From Candidatus Homeothermus arabinoxylanisolvens (GTDB taxonomy: Bacteria > Bacteroidota > Bacteroidia > Bacteroidales > Muribaculaceae), in NCBI GenBank assembly GCA_001689405.1, contig LUJO01000049.1:1-64000 (forward strand): a DNA stretch of 64,000 bases, written 5' to 3'. The notes below the pieces were generated by a model, which worked only from the letters and a program-made list of their open reading frames with translations, was not told where the DNA came from and did not search any database. This document shows positions 35,551 through 43,713 of the stretch, piece by piece. The stretch's first letter is position 1; the number at the start of each line of letters is the position of its first letter. The position numbers and the translations under genes were made by a program.

Positions 35551-36501
35551 ATGCGTATGAAGTTAAAATATATTCTATTATCCGTATTGGCATTTGTGGT
35601 GATGCCGTTACATGGAGTTGAACCTGTCGATAGCCTCCCGCAAAACCGCATGTCGTTGAAGAATGTGGTTCAGGCCGGTACGGCTTTTGCGGTTAACGTC
35701 GGCATTACCGAGGTGCTTAAACATGTGGTGACTGAAAGGCGTCCTGATAAGTCAGGCGATGACTCCTTTCCGAGTCGTCATACGTCATGGGCTTACAACC
35801 TCGGCTTTATAGGAGGCCGTGAGCTTTATCGCTTTTCCCCGTGGTCGGTGCCTGCGTTTCATGCTGTGGCTTCAGCTGTAGGTATGCAGCGTGTAATGGC
35901 GCGGCGTCATCATCCGCACGATGTTTTGGCCGGAGCCGCCATCGGTGTTGCCACGGCGGAGCTCGGCTATTGGCTCGGCGGACTTTTCTTTCCCGATACT
36001 CGCATATGCCTGCCCAAAGTTGATTATGAGCGCCTTGCATCTTTTGACTATGCGACGGTGGCGTTATTCCCTTTATCGGATATAGGGGAGGGGTTGTCGC
36101 TGCGTACCGGATTTTCAGCAAAGGCACGTGTCGTATGTCCGTTAAATGACCGTATCGGATTACTCGGCGCGTTGAAGATGCAGTCATTGCCTGTTTATAG
36201 ATCCGGCGAATTTTTCGGACTTCTTGATGCGGCGGGGTTATCGGTAGGTACATCCTACGGTATGCCTGTGTGCGGGAGGTGGGGCGCTGAAGGCGATGTC
36301 AGTATCGGCGTTTCCCGCGTATGGGGACAGGGTGAGTATACATGTGGCCGGTGGGCTTTTGATTGCGATGCTACGATTGCTTTTCCTTGCCGTATTGATG
36401 ACAGACTTATATTGGGACCTCGCGCCGGTTATAGCGTTATGGTAATGTCAAAAGCTGTATCAATGCTTACTTTATCGTTTTTTACTCAAATTGCATTTTG
36501 A
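35551..36501 (+). CDS. PAP2 family phosphatase with C-terminal beta-rich region
   Basis: A 316-residue protein with a signal peptide. The PAP2 (acid phosphatase/lipid phosphatase) motifs appear in order: KHVVTERRP near residues 49-57, the SFPSRHTSW motif with its catalytic-pair His, and ARRHHPHDVLAGA with the second His. It may hydrolyse a phospholipid, undecaprenyl pyrophosphate or lipid A phosphate. The second half (about residues 160-316) is beta-rich with alternating hydrophobic residues and an aromatic end (LSFFTQIAF), suggesting an outer-membrane barrel fused to the PAP2 domain. The fusion is inferred from pattern. Confidence 0.8.
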   Translation: MRMKLKYILLSVLAFVVMPLHGVEPVDSLPQNRMSLKNVVQAGTAFAVNVGITEVLKHVVTERRPDKSGDDSFPSRHTSWAYNLGFIGGRELYRFSPWSVPAFHAVASAVGMQRVMARRHHPHDVLAGAAIGVATAELGYWLGGLFFPDTRICLPKVDYERLASFDYATVALFPLSDIGEGLSLRTGFSAKARVVCPLNDRIGLLGALKMQSLPVYRSGEFFGLLDAAGLSVGTSYGMPVCGRWGAEGDVSIGVSRVWGQGEYTCGRWAFDCDATIAFPCRIDDRLILGPRAGYSVMVMSKAVSMLTLSFFTQIAF

Positions 36502-36578
36502 TATGGGTTGTACTGACCGTCGGAAGGTCTGCTATAGGTCGCTGTTGATAAAACGTCAGAAATTATTGAGCTAAAAAT

Positions 36579-36609
36579 TTTGACAAGTCGAAAACATTGC
36601 ATAACTTTG
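36579..36609 (+). promoter_or_regulatory. tRNA-Ser promoter
   Basis: -33 TTTG (36579-36582), 19-bp spacer, -7 TAACTTTG (36602-36609), 29 nt before the tRNA. The rest of the gap from 36502 holds nothing recognisable. Confidence 0.75.
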
Positions 36610-36638
36610 CACCGCTAAGTCAGAAAAGACCCACGCAA

Positions 36639-36728
36639 GGAGAGGTGGGTGAGTGGCTGAAACCACCAGTTTGCTAAACTGACGTAGGAGCAATCCTACC
36701 ACGAGTTCGAATCTCGTCCTCTCCGCCA
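36639..36728 (+). tRNA. tRNA-Ser (anticodon GCT)
   Basis: Long-variable-arm tRNA. The acceptor GGAGAGG pairs with CCTCTCC. The anticodon stem-loop CAGTT-TGCTA-AACTG contains GCT (serine AGC/AGU codons), and the long variable arm reads GTAGGAGCAATCCTAC. The T-loop contains TTCGAAT. Discriminator G is followed by encoded CCA (36726-36728), unlike the other two tRNAs here. Confidence 0.95.
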
Positions 36729-36734
36729 ATCTTT

Positions 36735-36761
36735 AACCCGCTGAAATTCAGCGGGTTTCCT
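36735..36761 (+). terminator. Terminator after tRNA-Ser
   Basis: 11-bp stem AACCCGCTGAA with its complement TTCAGCGGGTT around a single-base spacer, followed by TCCTTTTG. It starts 7 nt after the CCA end. Confidence 0.8.
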
Positions 36762-36788
36762 TTTGCCCGAAAAATCCGTCGACCCCGG

Positions 36789-36833
36789 ATTGGTAGGGGC
36801 GCCAGTAGTACGGCGCTCGCGAATCAGAAAAGG
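36789..36833 (-). repeat. Dispersed palindromic element, half copy B
   Basis: ATTGGTAGGGGCGCCAGTAG and the following CGGCGCTCGCGAATCAG match the reverse complement of the right arm of copies A and C. GCGAATCAG is shared with copy A specifically. Only this arm is present; the sequence then changes to the YhcG remnant's promoter. The right-arm end faces tRNA-Ser and lies 60 bp past its CCA. Confidence 0.75.
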
Positions 36834-36868
36834 TTTTCCATACTTTGCCCATACAATTCGACGCATAT

Positions 36869-36876
36869 TAACTTTG
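36869..36876 (+). promoter_or_regulatory. -7 box 3 nt before the YhcG-remnant ATG
   Basis: TAACTTTG followed by TAT and the ATG at 36880; a leaderless start is predicted. Confidence 0.5.
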
Positions 36877-36879
36877 TAT

Positions 36880-37275
36880 ATGGAAACAGCTGTTTGTATT
36901 CATAACGAATCTGAATATACTGAAATATTGCAACAAGCTGTTGCAGTAATAGAAACCGCGCGAGGCAATGCCGCTCGTGCCATTGTAAGCACATCGAATG
37001 ATATGTACTGGCGGATAGGTCAACTATTATATGAGCGTAAGCTCGACAGCAAACACGGAGCCGGTGTTGTGACAAAGCTATCATCAGACCTCAAAGCTGC
37101 CTATCCAAAGATGGGAATGTCGGTGAGCAACTTATGGAATATGAAGCGTTTGTACGTGCGCTTTCATAACTCAGACCCAAAACTACAACAAGCTGTTGTA
37201 GTTTTGCCGTGGGGACATATCAATCATCTCATTACGAAATTTTGTTGTAACTTCGTATATGGCAACACTCTATAA
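36880..37275 (+). pseudogene. Truncated YhcG/DUF1016 N-terminal domain
   Basis: A 131-residue frame matching the DUF1016 N-terminal domain of YhcG-type proteins (ISTSNDMYWRIGQLLYERKL-like region, SKHGAGVVTKLSSDLKAAYP, MGMSVSNLWNMKRLYVRF and LPWGHINHLITK). Family members continue with a PD-(D/E)XK nuclease domain to about 350 residues. Here the frame ends abruptly after LITKFCCNFVYGNTL, so the nuclease half is missing and the gene is probably a remnant, perhaps cut by the event that placed the repeat half-copy next to tRNA-Ser. It still has a clean -7 box, so a short protein may be made. Confidence 0.75.
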
Positions 37276-37365
37276 GATATTGATTCTATGTGTTGGCTTT
37301 GCTCTCTCCAATAACTTCAGGGCGCAAAGTCGGATATCTGTATTCACCCTAAAATTCTATGCGTT

Positions 37366-38517
37366 ATGAAGACCTTAATCTTTCTTGTTGCAACGTCGTT
37401 TTTGTTACTGACTTTTGTGTCATGCACTGTAGGATATAAAAACGATGGTAAAGAAGTGACATGGCACACATGGAACGAGGGCAGCGGGCACAATTCACAA
37501 AAGGTTGATGCTGACCCCGAAACATTTGAGATATTGAACGATGATTATGGCCGTGACAAAACGCACGCTTTCTATCGGGGCGATATGATAAAAGGAGCTG
37601 AAGGACAATCATTCCGAGTTCTTGAAAAAGGTTATGCTGTTGATAAGTTTAATGTATATGATGAGGGGGAGGTGATGAAAGGAGTTGACCCGACCTCTTT
37701 CAAGATTCATTCTTATGAGTTGACCGAAGATAAAAAGGATTTTTATAACAATGGCAAGGCACTAAATGTAAGAGATAAATCATCATTCGAAATTTTGAAA
37801 GATAAATCAGGTAAAAACACAAGTTGGGGAAAAGATAAGAATAATGGGTATTATCTGAATGGAACGGTTATTCCAAATATTGATTATGCCACATTTCATC
37901 CCTTAGAAGCTGAAAGACCAATACAATCAGGGTGCTACGCCGCTGATAAATATAGAGTATTCTTTATGGGAAACGAGATTCCGGGCGCTGATCCGGCGAC
38001 ATTCAGGGAGGTGGATTTTTATATCGGACAAGATAAGCATAGAGCTTACCAAAAAGGGAAACCGACGCAGATAAAGGATTACACTAAACTTACTCAAATA
38101 GGGAGATTGATGTATTCTGACGGGACACATATTTACGATTCACATTTTAATGTTCTTCCAGAAGCAGATGTCGCAACATTCGAGCATATTTCCGACAATT
38201 GGTATAAAGATGCATCACACGTATGGTGGAGCAATAAATTAGTTAACGGTGCAAATCCAACGACATTCCGACCGGTACCGGTTTCATCATATTATTCCGG
38301 GAATAAAGGAGCTATGGGAGGCGATTTCAATTATGGAAAAGATGACAAGCATGTATTTTGGAATGATTCTATAATTCTCGGTGCCGATGCAGCCAGTTTT
38401 GAAAAGATAGATTTCCCGGATGGTGACAGTTGGACTGTATTCGACCTAAACCGAGTATATCAAGGTAAGGATTCTCCGAAACTTAGAGAATACCTGAAAA
38501 AGAAATACGGCAGATAG
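37366..38517 (+). CDS. DKNYY-repeat lipoprotein
   Basis: A 383-residue lipoprotein with lipobox FVSC (Cys20). The mature protein consists of about eight repeats of the DKNYY type: GRDKTHAFYRGDMIKGA, AVDKFNVYDEGEVMKGV, TEDKKDFYNNGKAL, GKDDKHVFWNDSIILGADA. In these, a D-K-x-x-aromatic step is followed by a loop and a [AP]-x-[TS]-F motif. DKNYY domains occur in outer-membrane or surface lipoproteins of unknown role. The coding sequence looks AT-richer than its neighbours, which together with the YhcG remnant suggests acquired DNA. Confidence 0.8.
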   Translation: MKTLIFLVATSFLLLTFVSCTVGYKNDGKEVTWHTWNEGSGHNSQKVDADPETFEILNDDYGRDKTHAFYRGDMIKGAEGQSFRVLEKGYAVDKFNVYDEGEVMKGVDPTSFKIHSYELTEDKKDFYNNGKALNVRDKSSFEILKDKSGKNTSWGKDKNNGYYLNGTVIPNIDYATFHPLEAERPIQSGCYAADKYRVFFMGNEIPGADPATFREVDFYIGQDKHRAYQKGKPTQIKDYTKLTQIGRLMYSDGTHIYDSHFNVLPEADVATFEHISDNWYKDASHVWWSNKLVNGANPTTFRPVPVSSYYSGNKGAMGGDFNYGKDDKHVFWNDSIILGADAASFEKIDFPDGDSWTVFDLNRVYQGKDSPKLREYLKKKYGR

Positions 38518-38789
38518 TTCAGATTGGTAAATTCTTCATTACTCCCACAATTACATTTCCCAAATAGACAAAAGGATAAATAGTCACTTGAAGTCATTGG
38601 TATAGATGGATTTGCCTGTTAAAAAATGAGGCATTAAAAATCACAGAAGAATATTATTACTCAAATAAGCCCATTCATATTATAAGATTAAACTGTATTC
38701 GTTACCGCATAATCGCCGGGATTTATTAAATTTGCACGTAAACGGTCTCTGAACGACAGGAACCGACAAACTATTTTAAATATGCGCAT
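38518..38789. other. AT-rich intergenic region with promoter
   Basis: About 270 bp without an open frame. A TAAATTTG -7 box at 38727-38734 lies 55 nt before the small membrane protein gene. No terminator or RNA structure stands out. Confidence 0.4.
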
Positions 38790-39050
38790 ATGGACAGGAA
38801 AGAACTTAAAAAGCTATATAATACTCCGGCAAATCTAAGGTTAAAGCGTATCGCTCTTTGCGTTATAGGAGTAGCTGTTGCCATTCTGATCAGTATGATA
38901 TTCTTGGCGGATAAGGTATCATGGCAATTATGGTACTTCATGCGCGGTTGTGCCGGGGCATTGGCAATCATATTTGTTATTATAGTGACAATTCTTGTCT
39001 ATCGTGTGAACCGCGCTTATATATCCGGGAACCGGCGCGATAAAAAATGA
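38790..39050 (+). CDS. Small two-helix membrane protein
   Basis: An 86-residue protein with two predicted transmembrane helices (IALCVIGVAVAILISMIFLA and GALAIIFVIIVTILVYRV) and basic ends (MDRKELKKLY at the start, GNRRDKK at the end). I recognise no family. It lies 25 nt before the TPR/LuxR regulator and shares its promoter, so it is probably co-expressed and may interact with the membrane-bound regulator. Topology with both ends in the cytoplasm is inferred from the charges. Confidence 0.65.
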   Translation: MDRKELKKLYNTPANLRLKRIALCVIGVAVAILISMIFLADKVSWQLWYFMRGCAGALAIIFVIIVTILVYRVNRAYISGNRRDKK

Positions 39051-39075
39051 TGCATCCGCTTTTAAACCACAAATA

Positions 39076-40740
39076 ATGAGAAAATTAATATATGTGTTGA
39101 CGGCCATCGTTGTACTGGGTATTGTTTCATGCTCGAAGTCAATGTCACGATACGATGAAGAGATTGCCCGGGCCGAACAGTTGATGCGCACTGATACCGA
39201 CAGCGCACTATCTGTCTTGGATGCCATAGACCCTTCTGAACTGGAAATCGATTCCTTGCGGGCTAAATACCATTTTCTGAAAGGGTACGGACACTTGAAG
39301 CGCAACCGTTCCATGATTGGCGATTCGCTTATAAGTTACGCCCACGAGTATTATCGGGGGAAAGACGTTGTGAGAGACATCAGGAGCGGTATGGTCTTTG
39401 CTTGGTATAAGTTCTGGGTCGGCGATACTCCCGGAGCCTTGGCTATGCTTGACTCCCTTGCCGAATTGCCTGACGTGCCCGACTCGTTGATGGTGCAGGT
39501 ACTCAGGGTCCGCGTATTGCTCGGAGCTTCCGAATATCAGGGTAAAGAGCTTATACCGTACGCGAAAAAGTTTCATGAGCTGGAGACCGATTCTATGAAA
39601 AAGACAGAGGCGCGGTACATGCTTCTGTCGGCCTATGAATATGCCGGCGAGACAGACTCCGCACTTTATCTCGTGGATGAGCTGATAGACTATGCCCGCG
39701 ACAACAGGTGGGGCGACAAGCAATTTCTGTTTGAACTTGAACGGGCACAGTTGTTGACGGAAAACGGCAGAAGCGGCGAAAGCGATGAACTGATCGGGGA
39801 GATATTCGGTAAAGCAGGGCCCGACAACGGGGCGGCTGACCTGCTGTATTTCCAGTATGCCATAAACGCACTTAATTCCGGCGATGTCGGTAGGGCCGCT
39901 CGGAATCTTGCATTGGCCGACAGTGTCGCTGGCCGATTGAGAAAAGACGATGACGCCTATTATCGCAGTTACAGCAATCTGCTACATGCAATTATCGACT
40001 TCAAGCAGACGGGGCGTATAAAGCTGATGCACATTAACGGCCTTAACAACCGCCAGAATGAACGCTTCAATCGTGTGAAAGCCTCGCAGTGGGAGTCGGA
40101 ACGCGGCGCGTTGCGTCAGCAGAACCGTGCTTTGGCATTGAAAGCCGAGAGTGAACACAAGACTGTGATTATCCTGATAATAAGTCTCGTTACGCTGATT
40201 GTCATGGTCGACGCTTTATGGATTATAAGAATACGACGTTTGCGCGAGCGTGAGAATGAGGAGCGTATCGAAGCGCTGCAGAAGATGGTCGACGAGTATA
40301 AGGCCGCACCCGCTGTGCCGGATTCCAAAATCAAGGGTTCGGCGGCACTGCGCAGCGCCATGCTGAAGCAACTGGGCATTATCAAGATGGTGGCGGAGAC
40401 CCCGACAGAACAGAACCGGGAAATGCTGCGTAAAATTTCCTCCATCGACGGAGAAATAAACGGTGAACTTGTCGACTGGTCAAACGTCTTTGATATGATT
40501 GACAACCTTTATTCCGGATTCTATGCAACCCTGCACCGCAAGTATGGCGACGTTCTCAGCCTGAAAGAAGAGCAGATAATAGTGCTTATGGTGCCCGGAT
40601 TTTCGACAAAGGAAATTAGTGTGATAACAGGTCAGACCACCTCCACTGTCTATGTCAGAAAATCATCGATAAGGAAGAAGCTCGGAGTGCCCGAGAAGGA
40701 AGATATTGTCCGGTTTCTGCTAAGCCGGCCCCGGAGTTAA
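39076..40740 (+). CDS. Membrane-anchored TPR/LuxR-type transcriptional regulator
   Basis: A 554-residue protein. An N-terminal signal or lipobox-like segment (GIVSC, Cys19) precedes a TPR-like helical region to about residue 340 (TDTDSALSVLDAIDPSELE, YEYAGETDSALYLVDELIDY). A transmembrane helix follows at about 363-385, then a short coiled coil, and a C-terminal LuxR/GerE-type HTH at about 507-535 (GFSTKEISVITGQTTSTVYV). In this architecture, well represented in Bacteroidota, the sensor faces the periplasm and the HTH the cytoplasm. It probably controls the lipoprotein and receptor genes just downstream. Confidence 0.85.
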   Translation: MRKLIYVLTAIVVLGIVSCSKSMSRYDEEIARAEQLMRTDTDSALSVLDAIDPSELEIDSLRAKYHFLKGYGHLKRNRSMIGDSLISYAHEYYRGKDVVRDIRSGMVFAWYKFWVGDTPGALAMLDSLAELPDVPDSLMVQVLRVRVLLGASEYQGKELIPYAKKFHELETDSMKKTEARYMLLSAYEYAGETDSALYLVDELIDYARDNRWGDKQFLFELERAQLLTENGRSGESDELIGEIFGKAGPDNGAADLLYFQYAINALNSGDVGRAARNLALADSVAGRLRKDDDAYYRSYSNLLHAIIDFKQTGRIKLMHINGLNNRQNERFNRVKASQWESERGALRQQNRALALKAESEHKTVIILIISLVTLIVMVDALWIIRIRRLRERENEERIEALQKMVDEYKAAPAVPDSKIKGSAALRSAMLKQLGIIKMVAETPTEQNREMLRKISSIDGEINGELVDWSNVFDMIDNLYSGFYATLHRKYGDVLSLKEEQIIVLMVPGFSTKEISVITGQTTSTVYVRKSSIRKKLGVPEKEDIVRFLLSRPRS

Positions 40741-40747
40741 GAACCCA

Positions 40748-40829
40748 TTAAGACCGCGCGGGGCGGTGTTAAGACTTTTAAGAGATGCAACCACTGATAT
40801 TCAGTTGGTTGCATCTCGCGTATTAAGAC
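40748..40829 (+). promoter_or_regulatory. Triple TTAAGAC site with hairpin
   Basis: The heptamer TTAAGAC occurs at 40748-40754, 40769-40775 and 40823-40829; the first two are 21 bp apart (two helical turns). Between the second and third lies a strong hairpin (about 40782-40817), with arms GAGATGCAACCA and TGGTTGCATCTC plus an inner CTGA/TCAG. The hairpin could end the regulator mRNA. The heptamers could be its operator for the downstream genes. Confidence 0.45.
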
Positions 40830-40836
40830 TTTTGTA

Positions 40837-40869
40837 TTTGGAGTTAAAATCGCTTTGGACGTAATTTCG
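40837..40869 (+). promoter_or_regulatory. Candidate promoter for the small lipoprotein and receptor
   Basis: -33 TTTG (40837-40840), 21-bp spacer and TAATTTCG (40862-40869), a one-mismatch -7 box. The imperfect box and the adjacent heptamers fit a regulated promoter. Confidence 0.4.
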
Positions 40870-40933
40870 CATCTGTAATCGTTGCATGACGCTTCGTTTG
40901 AATACAAATAAAACTATTAAAACCAGATGTGAA

Positions 40934-41350
40934 ATGAAAACAAAAATCACTTTCTGCACCATCGTTTTTCTGATGGTTACTTTTCTCCTTGCTTCATGCT
41001 CCATGGGCAAAGGAGACCGCCGAGACCGAAATCTTGAACAGGCAGTGCTGGCACGTCTTGATTCAATCCCTTATGTAGAATACGTGGGTATGTCGGATGT
41101 TAAGGCTCTTGAGGACAACAGACTCCAAGCCGTAATCATATATTATGTGACGGATTCAGCCGGTAACCGTATAGAACACAATGCCCGTGTCACGGCCAAT
41201 GACGACTGCTCCGAGGTTTTTGCATGGGAAGATCTTGATTCCAACGTACTTGGAGAGACCAAGCGGATGATAAGTGACAAACTGGAAGAAAAAGGCATCG
41301 ATATGGACGACAGTCTCATAGACGCCCTGCTCGAACTAAAGAAACGATAA
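40934..41350 (+). CDS. Small lipoprotein of unknown function
   Basis: A 138-residue lipoprotein with lipobox LASC (Cys22). The mature part is a compact alpha/beta domain with acidic character (YVEYVGMSDVKALEDNRLQA, then IYYVTDSAGNRIEHNARV) and a helical C terminus. I recognise no family. The ATG at 40934 gives a proper signal peptide; an upstream ATG at 40886 adds a non-hydrophobic leader. It lies 12 nt before the receptor gene and is likely co-transcribed with it. Confidence 0.7.
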   Translation: MKTKITFCTIVFLMVTFLLASCSMGKGDRRDRNLEQAVLARLDSIPYVEYVGMSDVKALEDNRLQAVIIYYVTDSAGNRIEHNARVTANDDCSEVFAWEDLDSNVLGETKRMISDKLEEKGIDMDDSLIDALLELKKR

Positions 41351-41362
41351 AATACGCGCTAT

Positions 41363-43672
41363 ATGAGAAAGTCATTGATGCTTCTGTTTGTCATTGCCGC
41401 AGTGGCTTCGGCTTTTGGCCGGGAGATAAGAGGGAAAGTAGTAGGAGAGAACGCATCTCCGCTTGATTATGTAAACGTAGTGCTGTATAGCGACTCTACC
41501 TATGTGACCGGTACGGTAACTGATAGTGACGGCGATTTTTCAATAAGCACCGACGCCGATGTCAATCTTACCGTGCGGGTATCGTTTGTCGGTTATGAGA
41601 CAATCTACATGCCTGTCACGCCGTCAGGCAATCTCGGTGTAGTCCGGCTTGCTCCATCCGCAGTGAAACTCGGAGAGGTAACGGTCAAAGCCACTCGTCA
41701 GTCTACTACAATGAAGGGCAATGCTCTTGTGACCGACATCGAGGGCAGTCCGCTCGCGATAGCCGGAACGGCCAGCGATGTGCTGGCGCGTATACCGATG
41801 GTTGTTGACAACGGTGGCACACTGGAGGTTTTCGGGAAAGGCGCTCCTGAAATCTACATCAACGGACGCAAGGTCAATGACCTTCAGGAACTCGCTCAGC
41901 TTAATTCGCTGGATATGAAGACCGTGTCGGTGATAACCAATCCCGGTGCGGCTTATGCGGCAAATGTAAAGTCCGTTATCCTTATACGCACAAAGCCCCC
42001 GAAAGGCGACGGTATCAGCGGTACAATCCGTACCGACAACGGCTTTCAGCATTATTTCCGTACAGGAAACTCCATTGATCTGAAGTACCGCACCCGTGGA
42101 CTCGAACTGTTCGCCAACTATGGATGGTGGTACGGCGATAACCGCGATGACCGCTCCAACGAAATGTCAACGACAACATCTAAGGGTACATACAATCAGG
42201 CCTTCCGTACTGTCGGCAGGCAGTCATACAATGACATGACAGGGAAAATCGGTTTCTCATACATGTTCAATGACCGACACAGTATCGGCGCCTATTATCA
42301 GAACAGCTGCAACCGTCACCACCTCATAGGCTTCATACCGAGCGAAGTATGGCAAAACGGCAATCTGCTTGACCGATATAATTCTGACGTAAACAATAAG
42401 TCCACGGCTTTGCCGCGGCATAATGCCAACCTGTATTACAGCGGGTCGGCGGGTAAATTCTCCATTGATTTCAATGCCGATTACCTGTGGTATAAAAACA
42501 GGGAGCTTTCGTTGAGTGACGAATCCAGTGAGGCGGGAGAAGGCCGCACGGTCAACACCATGTCGACCGTCCGCAACCGTATGTTTGCCGAAAAACTTGT
42601 GGTAAGCCATCCTCTGTGGAGTGGAATGATACAGGTAGGAGAGGAATATAGCGATACACGTACCACCAACACCTTTACAGCCGATATTACCGAAGTCCCC
42701 GATGCCGACAACAGGGTCGACGAAAGTAATATGGCCGCTTTCCTGCATATAGCGCAGCAGTTAGGCCGCTTCAATATCGGTGTGGGCCTGCGCTACGAGC
42801 ATGTGAAATTCGATTATTACGATATGGGGCGGTTGCGCGACGGTCAGAGCAAGACGTATGACAACATCTTCCCATCGCTGGATGTAGCCGTAAATGTAGG
42901 GGCGGTGCGCATGGCCCTGAACTATTCCGGCAAGACGGTGCGGCCCGGTTACGGTCAACTCGACGGCGCCGTCAGCTACATAAACCGCCTTACTTTCGAG
43001 ACAGGAAATCCGTATCTCAGACCTACAAAAATGCAGACGGTGGAATACATGGCTCAGTGGCGCCGGTTTTTCGCTCAGTTGTCGTATACTTACGTCAAGG
43101 ATGGTGTGTACCACGTCACAGAACCCTATGGCGCTGACGGCGAGGCCACCATCATCAGAACGGCAAATCTCGATCACCGCCATTATTTTCAGGCATTCGC
43201 CGGCGGGCAGTTCAATGTCGGTGTATGGCAACCGCGCGTCAATGTAGGAGTGATGAAGCAGTGGCTCACACTTCCGGTCCACGGCGAGCCGATGAGTATG
43301 AATACTCCCGGATTCCTCTTTCAGTGGCAGAATGTCGTTCATCTTCCTTTCGATATCTGGTTGAATGTGGATGCGCAGCTGATGACCCCGTCGTGGGACA
43401 ACAACATGAAACTTTCCAATACGCCATGGTATGTAAATGCCAAACTGTACAAAGGTTTCTTAAAAAATGCGTTCAGCGTCACGCTCGATGTCAAGGACCT
43501 GTTCAATTCCTCACAAAAAGATGCTGTTATGTATAATGACGCAGTGCGGATAGTTCAGAAAAATTTCTCTTCCGGCCGCTCTGTGATGCTCACCTTGCAG
43601 TACCGCTTCAACACGACCCGCGACCGCTACCGTGGCGCCGGCGCCGGCAACTCCGAAAAGTCAAGGTTCTGA
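41363..43672 (+). CDS. TonB-dependent-receptor-like outer-membrane barrel with N-terminal carboxypeptidase-like domain
   Basis: A 769-residue outer-membrane protein. After the signal peptide comes a CarboxypepD_reg-like beta-sandwich (IRGKVVGENASPLDYVNVVL, then VSFVGYETIYMP). A plug-like region follows (VLARIPMVVDNGGTLEVFGK, APEIYINGRKV), then a large barrel (OMP_b-brl_3 type) ending LQYRFN and a polar tail. Substrate or partner is unknown. No SusD-like gene is adjacent. It probably forms a transcription unit with the small lipoprotein under the TPR/LuxR regulator. Confidence 0.82.
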   Translation: MRKSLMLLFVIAAVASAFGREIRGKVVGENASPLDYVNVVLYSDSTYVTGTVTDSDGDFSISTDADVNLTVRVSFVGYETIYMPVTPSGNLGVVRLAPSAVKLGEVTVKATRQSTTMKGNALVTDIEGSPLAIAGTASDVLARIPMVVDNGGTLEVFGKGAPEIYINGRKVNDLQELAQLNSLDMKTVSVITNPGAAYAANVKSVILIRTKPPKGDGISGTIRTDNGFQHYFRTGNSIDLKYRTRGLELFANYGWWYGDNRDDRSNEMSTTTSKGTYNQAFRTVGRQSYNDMTGKIGFSYMFNDRHSIGAYYQNSCNRHHLIGFIPSEVWQNGNLLDRYNSDVNNKSTALPRHNANLYYSGSAGKFSIDFNADYLWYKNRELSLSDESSEAGEGRTVNTMSTVRNRMFAEKLVVSHPLWSGMIQVGEEYSDTRTTNTFTADITEVPDADNRVDESNMAAFLHIAQQLGRFNIGVGLRYEHVKFDYYDMGRLRDGQSKTYDNIFPSLDVAVNVGAVRMALNYSGKTVRPGYGQLDGAVSYINRLTFETGNPYLRPTKMQTVEYMAQWRRFFAQLSYTYVKDGVYHVTEPYGADGEATIIRTANLDHRHYFQAFAGGQFNVGVWQPRVNVGVMKQWLTLPVHGEPMSMNTPGFLFQWQNVVHLPFDIWLNVDAQLMTPSWDNNMKLSNTPWYVNAKLYKGFLKNAFSVTLDVKDLFNSSQKDAVMYNDAVRIVQKNFSSGRSVMLTLQYRFNTTRDRYRGAGAGNSEKSRF

Positions 43673-43713
43673 CGCTCTCTAATCGTAAAATGTTAACAAT
43701 CAGAGAATACGGT

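Noticed and set aside
36639..38790. A prophage or integrative element with attachment repeats next to tRNA-Ser
   Set aside because: No integrase gene and no second copy of the tRNA 3' end were seen downstream; only a remnant region is claimed.
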